From Kiloniellales bacterium (GTDB lineage: Bacteria; Pseudomonadota; Alphaproteobacteria; Kiloniellales; JAKSBE01), in the NCBI GenBank assembly GCA_030067055.1, contig JASJAL010000218.1, forward strand, positions 1 through 13,288: a DNA stretch of 13,288 nt, read 5' to 3'. A program made the position numbers and the translations under genes. The first letter of the stretch is position 1. The number at the start of each line of letters is the position of its first letter. Below are positions 5,911 to 13,288 of the stretch, one piece after another. A model generated the notes under the pieces. The model was given only the letters and a program-made list of their open reading frames with translations, did not search any database and had not been told where the DNA came from.

Positions 5911-6920
5911 GCGCGCGCGACGACGTCATCCAGGCTTTTCTGGAGGCCCAGGGCTGGGGCGCCGCGGAGCGGCGGATCCTGGCCGCCGACGCCTCCTTCC
6001 GCCGCTATCTGCGGCTCCGGCGAGATGGCGAGCAGGCCGTCCTGATGGATGCGCCGCCGCCGGAGGACGTGCGGCCCTTCGAGCGGGTGTCGGCTCTGCT
6101 GTTGCGCCTCGGCCTTTCCGCGCCGCGTCCGCTGGCGGTCGACGAGGACGCCGGCTTGATGCTGTTGGAGGATCTTGGCGATTCGACCTTCACCCGGGTC
6201 CTGGCCCGGGGCGACGACGAAGCCGCGCTTTACCGCCTGGCGGTCGATACCCTGGTCGCTCTGCACCGGGGCTGGTCGCCGGATCTGCCGGGCGCCGCCG
6301 AAGTGCCAGCCTACGATGATACGCGCCTGCTCGACGAGGCGCTGCTGCTGACCGACTGGTTTCTACCGGCCTTGCGCGGCGCACCGACGCCGGCGCCGCT
6401 GCGCGATTCCTACATCGAGGCCTGGCGCGCGGTCTTCCCGGTGGCCAGGGCCCTGCCGGAGACCCTGGTCCTGCGCGACTACCATGTCGACAACCTCATG
6501 GTCCTGGAGGGCCGCCCCGGGGTCGCCGCCTGCGGCCTGCTGGACTTTCAGGACGCGGTGCGCGGCTCGCCGGCCTACGACCTGGTCTCTTTGCTGGAGG
6601 ACGCCCGCCGCGACATCGCGCCGGATCTGGTGGAGGAGATGTTCGAGCGCTATTGCGCCGCCTTCGATTCGCTCGACGGCGATCAGCTGTGCGCCGCGAT
6701 GAGCGTTCTCGGGGCTCAGCGCAATGCCAAGATCATCGGCATCTTCACCCGCCTGGACCGCCGCGACCACAAGCCGGACTACCTGAAGCACATCCCGCGG
6801 GTCTGGCGCCTCCTGCAGGGCGACCTGGCCCATCCCGCCCTGGCGCCGGTGCGGGCCTGGTTCGACCGCGAGATCCCGGCGGCAGAGCGGATCGCGCCGC
6901 CGCGAGAGACCGTGGCATGA
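5907..6920 (+). CDS. amgK: N-acetylmuramate/N-acetylglucosamine 1-kinase AmgK-like phosphotransferase
   Basis: This 337-aa protein belongs to the APH/choline kinase fold. AmgK phosphorylates the anomeric C1 of MurNAc (and GlcNAc), so that MurU can make UDP-sugar and bypass de novo synthesis of UDP-MurNAc. The N-lobe (1-115) includes FRRYLRLRRDG (31-41) and LMLLEDLGD. The catalytic loop is LRDYHVDNLM, with D191, H193, D195 and N196, followed by the metal-binding LLDFQDA with D213 and D216. The assignment rests on the family and on the adjacent murU, since amgK-murU pairs are the known salvage module. The start is TTG at 5907, supported by GGAGAG (5893-5898) eight bases upstream and by the 4-bp overlap with tsaE; the next in-frame Met is residue 47. 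Automatic tools often call such proteins aminoglycoside phosphotransferase, but nothing here indicates drug resistance. Confidence 0.87.
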   Translation: MSARDDVIQAFLEAQGWGAAERRILAADASFRRYLRLRRDGEQAVLMDAPPPEDVRPFERVSALLLRLGLSAPRPLAVDEDAGLMLLEDLGDSTFTRVLARGDDEAALYRLAVDTLVALHRGWSPDLPGAAEVPAYDDTRLLDEALLLTDWFLPALRGAPTPAPLRDSYIEAWRAVFPVARALPETLVLRDYHVDNLMVLEGRPGVAACGLLDFQDAVRGSPAYDLVSLLEDARRDIAPDLVEEMFERYCAAFDSLDGDQLCAAMSVLGAQRNAKIIGIFTRLDRRDHKPDYLKHIPRVWRLLQGDLAHPALAPVRAWFDREIPAAERIAPPRETVA

Positions 6921-7660
6921 GCCGGCGTCGCCGCGGCCCGAAGGTGGCCATGGTTCTCGCCGCCGGCTTCGGCAAGCGGATGCGGCCGATCACCGAGAGC
7001 CTGCCCAAGCCCCTGGTCCAGGTGAACGGCGAGGCCTTGCTCGACCGCATCCTCGACCGTCTGGCCGAAGCCGGGGTCAGGAAGGCGGTGGTTAACCTGC
7101 ACCACCTCGGCGAGGCGATCGAGACGCACTTGGCGGCGCGCAAAGCGCCGGAGATCGTCTTCTCGCCCGAGGCCGAGATCCTGGAGACCGGCGGCGGGGT
7201 CAAGAAGGCGCTGTCCCAGCTCGGCAAGGAGCCCTTCTTCGTCGTCAACGGCGACGTTCTCTGGCTCGACGGTCGAAGCTCGGCGCTGCGGCGTCTGGCC
7301 GAGGCCTGGGACGGCCGCAAGATGGACTGCCTTCTGCTGCTGCACCAGTGCGTCTTCGCCTACGGCTACGACGGCCTGGGCGACTTCTTCCTGAACCCCG
7401 CAGGGGTTGTCCGGCGGCGGCGCGAGCGCGAGGTCGCCCCCTTCGTCTTCGGCGGCATGCAGATCATCGATCCCAAGCTCTTCGACGCCATGCCGGACGG
7501 CCCCTTCTCGCTGAACCGGATCTACGATCTGGCGGCCGAGCGGCGCCGGCTCCACGGTATCTGCCACGACGGCGAGTGGTTCCACGTCGGGACGCCCGAG
7601 GATCTCAAGTTTGCCGAGGACGCCATGCATCACATGAGCGTCCCGGCAATCCACCGATGA
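6917..7660 (+). CDS. murU: N-acetylmuramate alpha-1-phosphate uridylyltransferase MurU
   Basis: This 247-aa sugar-1-phosphate nucleotidyltransferase would convert MurNAc-1-phosphate (made by AmgK) and UTP into UDP-MurNAc during peptidoglycan recycling. The Rossmann-like core begins AMVLAAGFGKRMRPIT (11-26), with the signature G-x-G-x-R and PKPL (30-33). It continues with ETGGG (90-94), NGD (111-113, metal-binding Asp113) and WFHVGTPEDL (221-230). The length agrees with short MurU-type enzymes and lacks the extra domain of GlmU. The ATG at 6917 overlaps the amgK stop as ATGA. The frame is open upstream to 6653, but that part lies inside amgK and has no nucleotidyltransferase-like sequence, so the shorter start is chosen. 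Close relatives act on GDP-mannose or dTDP-glucose; pairing with amgK favours MurU. Confidence 0.88.
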   Translation: MSRRRRGPKVAMVLAAGFGKRMRPITESLPKPLVQVNGEALLDRILDRLAEAGVRKAVVNLHHLGEAIETHLAARKAPEIVFSPEAEILETGGGVKKALSQLGKEPFFVVNGDVLWLDGRSSALRRLAEAWDGRKMDCLLLLHQCVFAYGYDGLGDFFLNPAGVVRRRREREVAPFVFGGMQIIDPKLFDAMPDGPFSLNRIYDLAAERRRLHGICHDGEWFHVGTPEDLKFAEDAMHHMSVPAIHR

Positions 7661-10659
7661 ACCGCGGGGCGACCGCGGTCAGCTCGATTGCCGCCGGCGT
7701 CTCCTTCGTCGACGCCCTGGCCGCCGGTCTGCTGGCCCGCCACGGCGACGACCCGCTGGGGCTGGCCGACGTCACCCTGCTGCTGCCGACCCGGCGGGCC
7801 TGCCGGGCCATCCAGGATGCCTTCCTGAGGGCCTCCGGTGGCCGCCCGCTGGTCTTGCCGCGCTGCCTGCCCCTGGGCGACCTCGATCCCGAGGAGCTCG
7901 TCCTGGCCGAGGGAGAGGGCCTGGGAGGGGCCCTAGATCCCGATCTGCCGCCGGCGATTCCGCCGCTGCGACGCGACCTGCTGCTGTCCCGCCTGATCCT
8001 GAAGCTGGGCGCCACGGCCGCGGGCCCGGGTGGCCCCTTGAACGAGGAGCAGGCATTGCGGCTGGCCCAAGAGCTGGGCCGCTTCCTCGATCAGGTCGAG
8101 ACCGAGGGCCTGGACCTGAAGCGGCTGCGCGAGCTGGTGCCCGAGGCCTACGCCGACCACTGGCAGATCACCCTGCGCTTCCTCGGGATCCTGGAGGAAG
8201 CCTGGCCGGAGATCCTGGCGGCGGAAGGGGCGATCGGCGGTGCCGAGCGCCGCCGCCGGCTGCTCGAGGCCCAGGCGGCGCTCTGGGAACGGGATCCGCC
8301 GGACCGGCCGGTCATCGCCGCCGGCTCCACCGGCAGCATCCCGGCGACCGCGGCGCTGCTGGCCACGGTCGCCCGCCTGCCTCGGGGCGAGGTCGTGCTG
8401 CCGGGCCTGGACCGGGAGGCGGAACCCGACACCTGGGCGCTGATCCGCGACGACCCGGCCCATCCCCAGCACGGCCTGGCCCGTCTGCTGGATCGTCTCG
8501 GGGTCGAGCGCAACCAGGTGGCCGATTGGCCGGCCGAGGTCGCCGCGGGTCTCGAGGCGCGCCGGCGCCTGGCGGCCTGGGCGCTGCGCCCGGCACCGGC
8601 GACCTCGGCCTGGCGGGACCTGGCGGCCGGCCTGCCCGAGGCCGAGCGGGACGCCGCCTTGGCCGGGGTCAATCGGATCGACTGTGCCGATCCGGGCGAG
8701 GAGGCGGCGGTGATCGCCCTGATCCTGCGCCAGGCCTTGGACATCAAAGGCCAGACCGCAGCCCTGGTGACTCCCGACCGAGACCTGGCGCGGCGGGTCG
8801 GCGCAGAGCTGCGGCGCTGGAAGATCCTGGTCGACGATTCGGCTGGCCGACCCCTGGCCGAGACCCCGCCGGGCGTGTTCCTGCGTCTGATAGCCGCCCT
8901 GGGCGCGGCGGAGCTGGCGCCGGTGCCCCTGCTGGCGGCGCTGAAGCATCCCCTGGCCGCCGGCGGCCAGGCGCCCGGCGCCTTTCGCGCCCGGGTCCGG
9001 GAGCTGGAGCGTGCGGTCCTGCGCGGTCCGCGACCGGGGCCGGGCTTCACCGGCCTGCGCCGGGCCTTGCGCTCTGCCGAGGGCGGGGCGGGCCTGTCAA
9101 ACGTCCTCGCGGACCTTGAGGCACGCCTCAAGCCCTTGGCCAAGGTCTTCAATGGCCGGCGCCATCGGCTTTCGGAGCTGGTCGAGGCGCAAGTGGCTGC
9201 GGCCGAGGCCCTGGCGGCCGGCGAAGAGCTGGACGGCGCGGCGCGGCTCTGGACGGGCGAGGCCGGCGAGGCGGCCGCCGAGTTCCTCGCCGACCTGCTG
9301 GCGGCGGCCGACCACGGCGTGATCCTGGAGCCAGGCGGCTATCCGGGCTTTTTCGACAGCCTAATGGCCGGCCGGGTGGTCCGGCCACGCTACGGCCGGC
9401 ACCCGCGACTGCACATCTGGGGGCCGCTGGAGGCCCGTCTCCAGCACGCTGACGTGGTGGTGCTCGGCGGGCTCAACGAGGGCACCTGGCCGGCCGAGGT
9501 CGAAGCCGGGCCTTGGCTCAGCCGGCCGATGCGGCGGGCCTTCGGCCTGCCGGCGCCGGAGCGGCGCATCGGCCTGGCGGCCCAGGACTTCGCTCAGGCC
9601 TTCACCGCGCCCAAGCTCTACCTGACCCGTGCGGAGCGGGTCGAGGGCACGCCGACCGTGCCGTCGCGCTGGTTGCTGCGTCTTGACGCCCTGCTCCAGA
9701 GCCTGGAGAGCCAGGAAGCCTGGCGGACCGAGGCGGCGGAGTGGCGGACCTGGGCCGAGGCGCTGGACCGGCCGGTGGCCCCGATCGCGGTCAAGCCACC
9801 GGCTCCCCGGCCGCCGCTGGCGGCGCGGCCGCGCAAGCTCTCGGTCACCCGGATCGAGATCTGGCGGCGCGACCCTTACGCCCTCTACGCTGCAGAGATC
9901 CTGCGGTTGAAGGCCTTGGAGCCGCTCGACGCCGATCCCGGCGCCGCGGAGCGGGGCATCCTCATCCACGAAGCCCTGGAGCGCTTTCTCAAGGCTTGGC
10001 CGACTGCCTTGCCCGACGACCCGGAGGCGGTCCTGCTCGGCTACGGTGCCGAGGTCTTCAAGGCGATCGAGGCCAAGCCGGGGGCCTTTGCCTTCTGGTG
10101 GCCGCGCTTCTGCCGGATCGCCCGCCATGTCGCCGAGAAAGAGGCGGAGCGCCGGGTCGGTCTGCGCCAGGCCCTCGCCGAGATCCGCGGCAGCCTGACC
10201 CTGGACGCGCCCGGCGGCCCCTTCGCCCTGACGGCCAAGGCGGACCGCATCGAAGCCTACGCGGATGGCCGGCTGGCGATCCTCGACTACAAGACCGGCG
10301 TGCTGCCGCTGGTGAAGGACGTGGAGGACGGTTATGCGCCGCAGCTGCCGCTGGAGGCGGCGATTGCCGCGGCGGGTGGTTTTCCGGGGCTGGCGGCGGC
10401 CGAAGCGAGCGAGTTGGCCTATTGGAAGCTGAGCGGCGGCGAGCCGGCCGGACTGATCCGGCCGGTCCGGTCCGCGCCCGAGGCGCTGGCCGCGGCCGCG
10501 CTCGAAGGCCTCGCCAGCCTGATCGCCCGCTTCGACGATCCGGCCACCCCCTACCACGCGGTGCCGCGGCCGGAACGGGCGCCGGCCTTCTCCGACTACG
10601 CGCATTTGGCGCGGGTCAAGGAGTGGTCGGCCGGCGTCCTGGGGGAGGGCGCGGAATGA
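7657..10659 (+). CDS. addB: Double-strand break repair protein AddB (alphaproteobacterial type)
   Basis: This is the non-motor subunit of the AddAB helicase-nuclease, which resects double-strand breaks and loads RecA. At 1000 aa it matches the alphaproteobacterial AddB family. The N-terminal inactivated helicase region starts VTLLLPTRRACRAI and has no Walker A. The mid-region carries VVLGGLNEGTWPAE (about 602-615) and RRIGLAAQDFAQAF, which are family landmarks. The C-terminal RecB-like nuclease has H771 (GILIHEALERF), D863 (ADRIEA), D877-Y-K879 (ILDYKTG) and Q896 (PQLPLEAAI), so the catalytic set appears complete. The four-Cys iron-sulfur arrangement of Bacillus AddB is not seen; the few Cys residues are scattered. 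The ATG at 7657 overlaps the murU stop (ATGA) and lacks a clear Shine-Dalgarno, suggesting coupling to murU translation. The frame is open upstream to 7348, but that part is inside murU. Confidence 0.96.
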   Translation: MNRGATAVSSIAAGVSFVDALAAGLLARHGDDPLGLADVTLLLPTRRACRAIQDAFLRASGGRPLVLPRCLPLGDLDPEELVLAEGEGLGGALDPDLPPAIPPLRRDLLLSRLILKLGATAAGPGGPLNEEQALRLAQELGRFLDQVETEGLDLKRLRELVPEAYADHWQITLRFLGILEEAWPEILAAEGAIGGAERRRRLLEAQAALWERDPPDRPVIAAGSTGSIPATAALLATVARLPRGEVVLPGLDREAEPDTWALIRDDPAHPQHGLARLLDRLGVERNQVADWPAEVAAGLEARRRLAAWALRPAPATSAWRDLAAGLPEAERDAALAGVNRIDCADPGEEAAVIALILRQALDIKGQTAALVTPDRDLARRVGAELRRWKILVDDSAGRPLAETPPGVFLRLIAALGAAELAPVPLLAALKHPLAAGGQAPGAFRARVRELERAVLRGPRPGPGFTGLRRALRSAEGGAGLSNVLADLEARLKPLAKVFNGRRHRLSELVEAQVAAAEALAAGEELDGAARLWTGEAGEAAAEFLADLLAAADHGVILEPGGYPGFFDSLMAGRVVRPRYGRHPRLHIWGPLEARLQHADVVVLGGLNEGTWPAEVEAGPWLSRPMRRAFGLPAPERRIGLAAQDFAQAFTAPKLYLTRAERVEGTPTVPSRWLLRLDALLQSLESQEAWRTEAAEWRTWAEALDRPVAPIAVKPPAPRPPLAARPRKLSVTRIEIWRRDPYALYAAEILRLKALEPLDADPGAAERGILIHEALERFLKAWPTALPDDPEAVLLGYGAEVFKAIEAKPGAFAFWWPRFCRIARHVAEKEAERRVGLRQALAEIRGSLTLDAPGGPFALTAKADRIEAYADGRLAILDYKTGVLPLVKDVEDGYAPQLPLEAAIAAAGGFPGLAAAEASELAYWKLSGGEPAGLIRPVRSAPEALAAAALEGLASLIARFDDPATPYHAVPRPERAPAFSDYAHLARVKEWSAGVLGEGAE

Positions 10660-13288
10660 GCGGCGTGCCGGCCGAAACCGTGACGGCCCGCGCCACGGCG
10701 CTGCAGGCCCGCGCCGCCGATCCTGAGAGCTCGATCTGGGTCGCCGCCTCCGCCGGCACCGGCAAGACCAAGGTGCTGACCGACCGTGTGCTCAGCCTGA
10801 TGCTGGCCGGCACGCCACCCGAGCGCCTGCTCTGCCTGACCTTCACCAAGGCCGCGGCGGCCGAGATGGCGACCCGTATCGCCGGCCGTCTGTCGGAATG
10901 GACCATCCTGGGCGAGGCGGCCTTGGGCGCGGCCCTGACCGGGCTGCTGCGCCGCGCGCCGGACGGCGACGAGACCGCCCTGGCGCGCCAGCTCTTCGCC
11001 CGGGTCCTCGACGCCGAGGGCGGCCTCAAGATCCAGACCATCCACGCCTTCTGCCAGTCGCTGCTCGGTCGCTTCCCCTTGGAAAGCCGGGTCGCACCGC
11101 ATTTCCAGGTGCTCGACGAGCGCTCCGCCGCCGAGTTGCTGGCGGCGGCCAGGGAGGCAGTCCTGGCGCGCAGCGCCGTAGAGCCGGGTGGGGGGATCGC
11201 CGAGGCCATGGAGAGGCTTGCCGGCCTGCTCGATGAGACCCGCTTTACCGAGGTGCTGGCCGAGCTGACCCGGGAGCGGGGACGTTTCGCCCGACAGGTC
11301 GAGCGCCTCGGGCTGGCCGGTCTGGTGGCGGCCGTCAACGCCCGGCTCGGCATCGGCCGCGAGGAAACGCCAGAAGGGGTCCTGGCCGAGGCCACGGCGG
11401 ATTCGGTCCTCGACCTGATGGGTCTGCAACTGGTCGTGACGGCGCTGGAGGCTGGCAGCCCCGCAGAGCGGACCAAGGCGGCCACTCTCAAGATCTGGCT
11501 GGCGCTGCCCGAGCCGGCACGCGCCGAGGCCTTCGACGACTACGCGGCACTCTTCCTGACCAAGGAGGGCGAACTGCGGCAACGCCTCTTGACCAAGGGT
11601 GCGCAGGCCGCGGTACCGGGCGCGGAGGCGATCATGGCCGCTGAGGGGGGGCGCCTGCAGGCCGTGCTCCTGCGGCGCAACAAGGTGGTAACCTCTCGCG
11701 CTACCCAGGCGCTGGCGACCCTGGGGGCGGCGGTCTTGGAGCGGTACGAGCACCACAAGGCCTGGGGCGCCTTCCTCGACTACGACGATCTGATCCTGAA
11801 GACCCGGGACCTGCTGCAGACCCAGGGCATGGCCGGCTGGGTGCTTTTCAAGCTTGACGGCGGCCTCGACCACGTCCTGATCGACGAGGCCCAGGACACC
11901 AACCCGGAGCAATGGCAGATCGTCGAGGCCCTGACCCGTGAGTTCTTCGCCGGAGAGGGCGCGCGCGAGGGCCCGCGCACCGTGTTCGCGGTGGGCGACG
12001 CGAAGCAGTCGATCTTCGGCTTCCAGCGCGCCGAGCCCGAGGAGTTCCTGCGCCTACGCGCTGTGATGGCCGAGCGCACGACGGCTGCGGGCCAGGGCTG
12101 GGACGACGTCGATCTGGACGTGTCCTTCCGCTCGACCGAAACCGTGCTGGCGGCGGTCGATGCAGTTTTCGCCGGCGCCGCAGCGCGCGACGGTGTCTTG
12201 CCGGACGACCAGCCGCTACATCACGAGGCTAGCCGCCGTGGCCAGGCCGGGCGGGTCGAGCTCTGGCCGCCGGCACCCCTGGTCGAAAGCGATACCGAGG
12301 GGCCCTGGAGCGCGCCGCTGGAACGCCGTGGCACGACCCCGCCGCGGCTCCGTCTGGCCCGGCTCATCGCCAGCCGGATCCACTATTGGACGCTGGATCC
12401 CGAAGGTGCCGATGACCCGGAGTCGCAGCTGTCGTCCAAGGCTCGCCGGTTGCAGCCGGAGGACTTCTTGATCCTGGTCCGACGGCGCAACGAGTTCGTC
12501 GAGGAGGTGGTGCGGGAGCTCAAGCTGCTTGGAGTCCCGGTCGCCGGCGTCGACCGCATGGTCCTGACCGACCAGCTTGCGGTCATGGACCTGATCGTCC
12601 TGGGTCGCTTCCTGCTGATGCCGGAAGACGACCTGACCCTGGCGACGGTTCTCAAGGGGCCCTTCGTCGGTTTCGACGAAGAGCAACTCTTCGAGCTCGC
12701 CTACGACCGCCCTGGCACGCTCTGGCAGACGCTGCGGGACCGCCAGAGCGAGACGTTGCATGCCCGCATGGCCTGGGACCTGCTGTCCGAGTTGCTGGCC
12801 CAGGCCGATACCCTGCCGCCTTACGAGCTCTACGCCGACCTGCTCGGTCCGCGGCGCGGGCGGGAGAGCCTGCTGGCCCGCCTCGGCCGCGAGGCCGCCG
12901 ATCCGATCGAGGAGTTCCTGGGGCTGGCTCTGGCCTACGAGCGAGAGCATCCGCCTTCCCTGGAGGGCTTTCTCCACTGGCTCGAGGCCGGCCGGCAGGA
13001 GGTCAAGCGCGACCTGGAGCACGGCAGCCGGGCGGTCCGGGTGATGACCGTGCACGGTGCCAAGGGCCTTCAGGCGCCGGTCGTCTTCCTGCCCGACACC
13101 CTGCAGTTGCCGCAGAGCAGCGACAGCCTGTTCTGGCTCGATGACGAAGAGGGGCTGCTGCTTTGGCCGCCGCGCCGGGCCTGGGACGACGAGGTCGCCG
13201 AGGCGGCCCGCGCCCGACAGCGCGAGGCTCAGCTTCAAGAATACCGCCGCCTGCTCTACGTCGCCATGACCCGGGCCGAGGACCGGCT
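10656..13288 (+). CDS. addA: Double-strand break repair helicase AddA (partial, 3' end outside window)
   Basis: This is the UvrD/Rep-type motor and nuclease subunit of AddAB. The first 877 residues are visible and uninterrupted. Motif I is AASAGTGKT (30-38) and the Ia region is LCLTFTKAAAAEMATRI. IQTIHAFCQSLLGRFP follows. Motif II is LIDEAQDTNPEQW (Asp410, Glu411) and motif III is VGDAKQSIFGFQ (446-457). LDVSFRSTETVL is motif IV-like, motif V is MTVHGAKGLQAP (797-808), and motif VI, RRLLYVAMTRAEDR, ends at the window edge. Full-length family members are about 1150-1200 aa, so the C-terminal PD-(D/E)XK nuclease lies beyond 13288. GGGGGAGGG (10641-10649) is a strong ribosome site six bases before the ATG, and the start overlaps the addB stop as ATGA. 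Given the order and strand, it should form a complex with the AddB encoded just upstream. Confidence 0.97.
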   Translation, partial: MSGVPAETVTARATALQARAADPESSIWVAASAGTGKTKVLTDRVLSLMLAGTPPERLLCLTFTKAAAAEMATRIAGRLSEWTILGEAALGAALTGLLRRAPDGDETALARQLFARVLDAEGGLKIQTIHAFCQSLLGRFPLESRVAPHFQVLDERSAAELLAAAREAVLARSAVEPGGGIAEAMERLAGLLDETRFTEVLAELTRERGRFARQVERLGLAGLVAAVNARLGIGREETPEGVLAEATADSVLDLMGLQLVVTALEAGSPAERTKAATLKIWLALPEPARAEAFDDYAALFLTKEGELRQRLLTKGAQAAVPGAEAIMAAEGGRLQAVLLRRNKVVTSRATQALATLGAAVLERYEHHKAWGAFLDYDDLILKTRDLLQTQGMAGWVLFKLDGGLDHVLIDEAQDTNPEQWQIVEALTREFFAGEGAREGPRTVFAVGDAKQSIFGFQRAEPEEFLRLRAVMAERTTAAGQGWDDVDLDVSFRSTETVLAAVDAVFAGAAARDGVLPDDQPLHHEASRRGQAGRVELWPPAPLVESDTEGPWSAPLERRGTTPPRLRLARLIASRIHYWTLDPEGADDPESQLSSKARRLQPEDFLILVRRRNEFVEEVVRELKLLGVPVAGVDRMVLTDQLAVMDLIVLGRFLLMPEDDLTLATVLKGPFVGFDEEQLFELAYDRPGTLWQTLRDRQSETLHARMAWDLLSELLAQADTLPPYELYADLLGPRRGRESLLARLGREAADPIEEFLGLALAYEREHPPSLEGFLHWLEAGRQEVKRDLEHGSRAVRVMTVHGAKGLQAPVVFLPDTLQLPQSSDSLFWLDDEEGLLLWPPRRAWDDEVAEAARARQREAQLQEYRRLLYVAMTRAEDR

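Larger units (their letters stand above)
5392..13288 (+). other. Predicted operon tsaE-amgK-murU-addB-addA
   Basis: Five same-strand genes have no intergenic bases. All four junctions are 4-bp stop/start overlaps: TTGA at 5907-5910, and ATGA at 6917-6920, 7657-7660 and 10656-10659. Ribosome sites are clear before amgK and addA and weak or absent before murU and addB, which fits re-initiation. No internal promoter or terminator is apparent. Confidence 0.85.

Noticed and set aside
5907..6920. Aminoglycoside resistance phosphotransferase
   Set aside because: The fold is shared, but the coupled murU and the housekeeping operon context fit the cell-wall salvage kinase AmgK.
6653..7656. Longer upstream starts for murU (from 6653) and addB (from 7348)
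   Set aside because: The extensions lie inside the preceding genes and have no family similarity. The ATG codons at 6917 and 7657 give the proper family N-termini and the same overlap geometry as the other junctions.
9361..11912. Long minus-strand frames opposite addB and addA (414, 438 and 291 codons), and similar ones opposite divL (3062-4201) and murU/addB (6779-7654, 7933-8949)
   Set aside because: All lie opposite well-supported genes with conserved motifs, and the translations are compositionally biased and match no family I know.
1..13288. CRISPR arrays, tRNA or rRNA genes, insertion sequences, prophage or defence islands
   Set aside because: No regularly spaced repeats, transposase motifs, terminal inverted repeats or RNA-gene signatures were found by reading; gene content is housekeeping.
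10656..13288. addA as a pseudogene because no stop is seen
   Set aside because: The frame stays open with all expected helicase motifs in order up to the last base; it is cut by the window edge, not broken.

Overview
The window is a high-GC bacterial chromosome segment with seven complete genes and one gene cut by the right edge. It most likely comes from an alphaproteobacterium of the Rhodospirillales/Kiloniellales type. The reasons are a DivL-type pseudo-kinase with Tyr in place of the phospho-accepting His, the alphaproteobacterial AddB/AddA repair nuclease instead of RecBCD, and the gene order ahcY - divL - tsaE - amgK - murU - addB - addA, which I recall from other alphaproteobacteria. 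The order placement is inference. I see no mobile element, tRNA, rRNA or CRISPR array.

Left part (1-1804). An AT-rich non-coding stretch (about 60-175) leads into a GC-rich, foldable 5' leader (about 205-311) and then ahcY, S-adenosylhomocysteine hydrolase. In the leader a long-range helix would sequester the ahcY Shine-Dalgarno sequence around two mutually exclusive inner hairpins. This looks like a riboswitch or attenuation device, and I cannot match it to a known SAM or SAH riboswitch class. A 197-bp gap follows, with a good sigma70-like promoter for the next gene.

Middle part (1805-5391). divL encodes a membrane-anchored multi-PAS protein with an otherwise normal histidine-kinase core. 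Its H-box carries Tyr559 where His is expected, the hallmark of DivL, which in Caulobacter controls CckA and hence CtrA. A type 2 (thioredoxin-reductase-like) ferredoxin/flavodoxin-NADP+ reductase gene lies on the minus strand and converges on divL. The two reading frames overlap by 10 bp inside a perfect 12-bp palindrome that supplies both stop codons.

Right part (5392-13288). tsaE, amgK, murU, addB and addA form one plus-strand operon in which every junction is a 4-bp stop/start overlap (TTGA once, ATGA three times), so translational coupling is likely throughout. The operon combines tRNA t6A modification (TsaE), peptidoglycan amino-sugar salvage (AmgK kinase, then MurU uridylyltransferase) and double-strand-break end processing (AddAB). 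addA runs off the window after helicase motif VI, so its C-terminal nuclease domain is not visible.

The best candidates for something undescribed are the ahcY leader RNA and the palindromic double-stop junction. The DivL Tyr is notable but has precedent.
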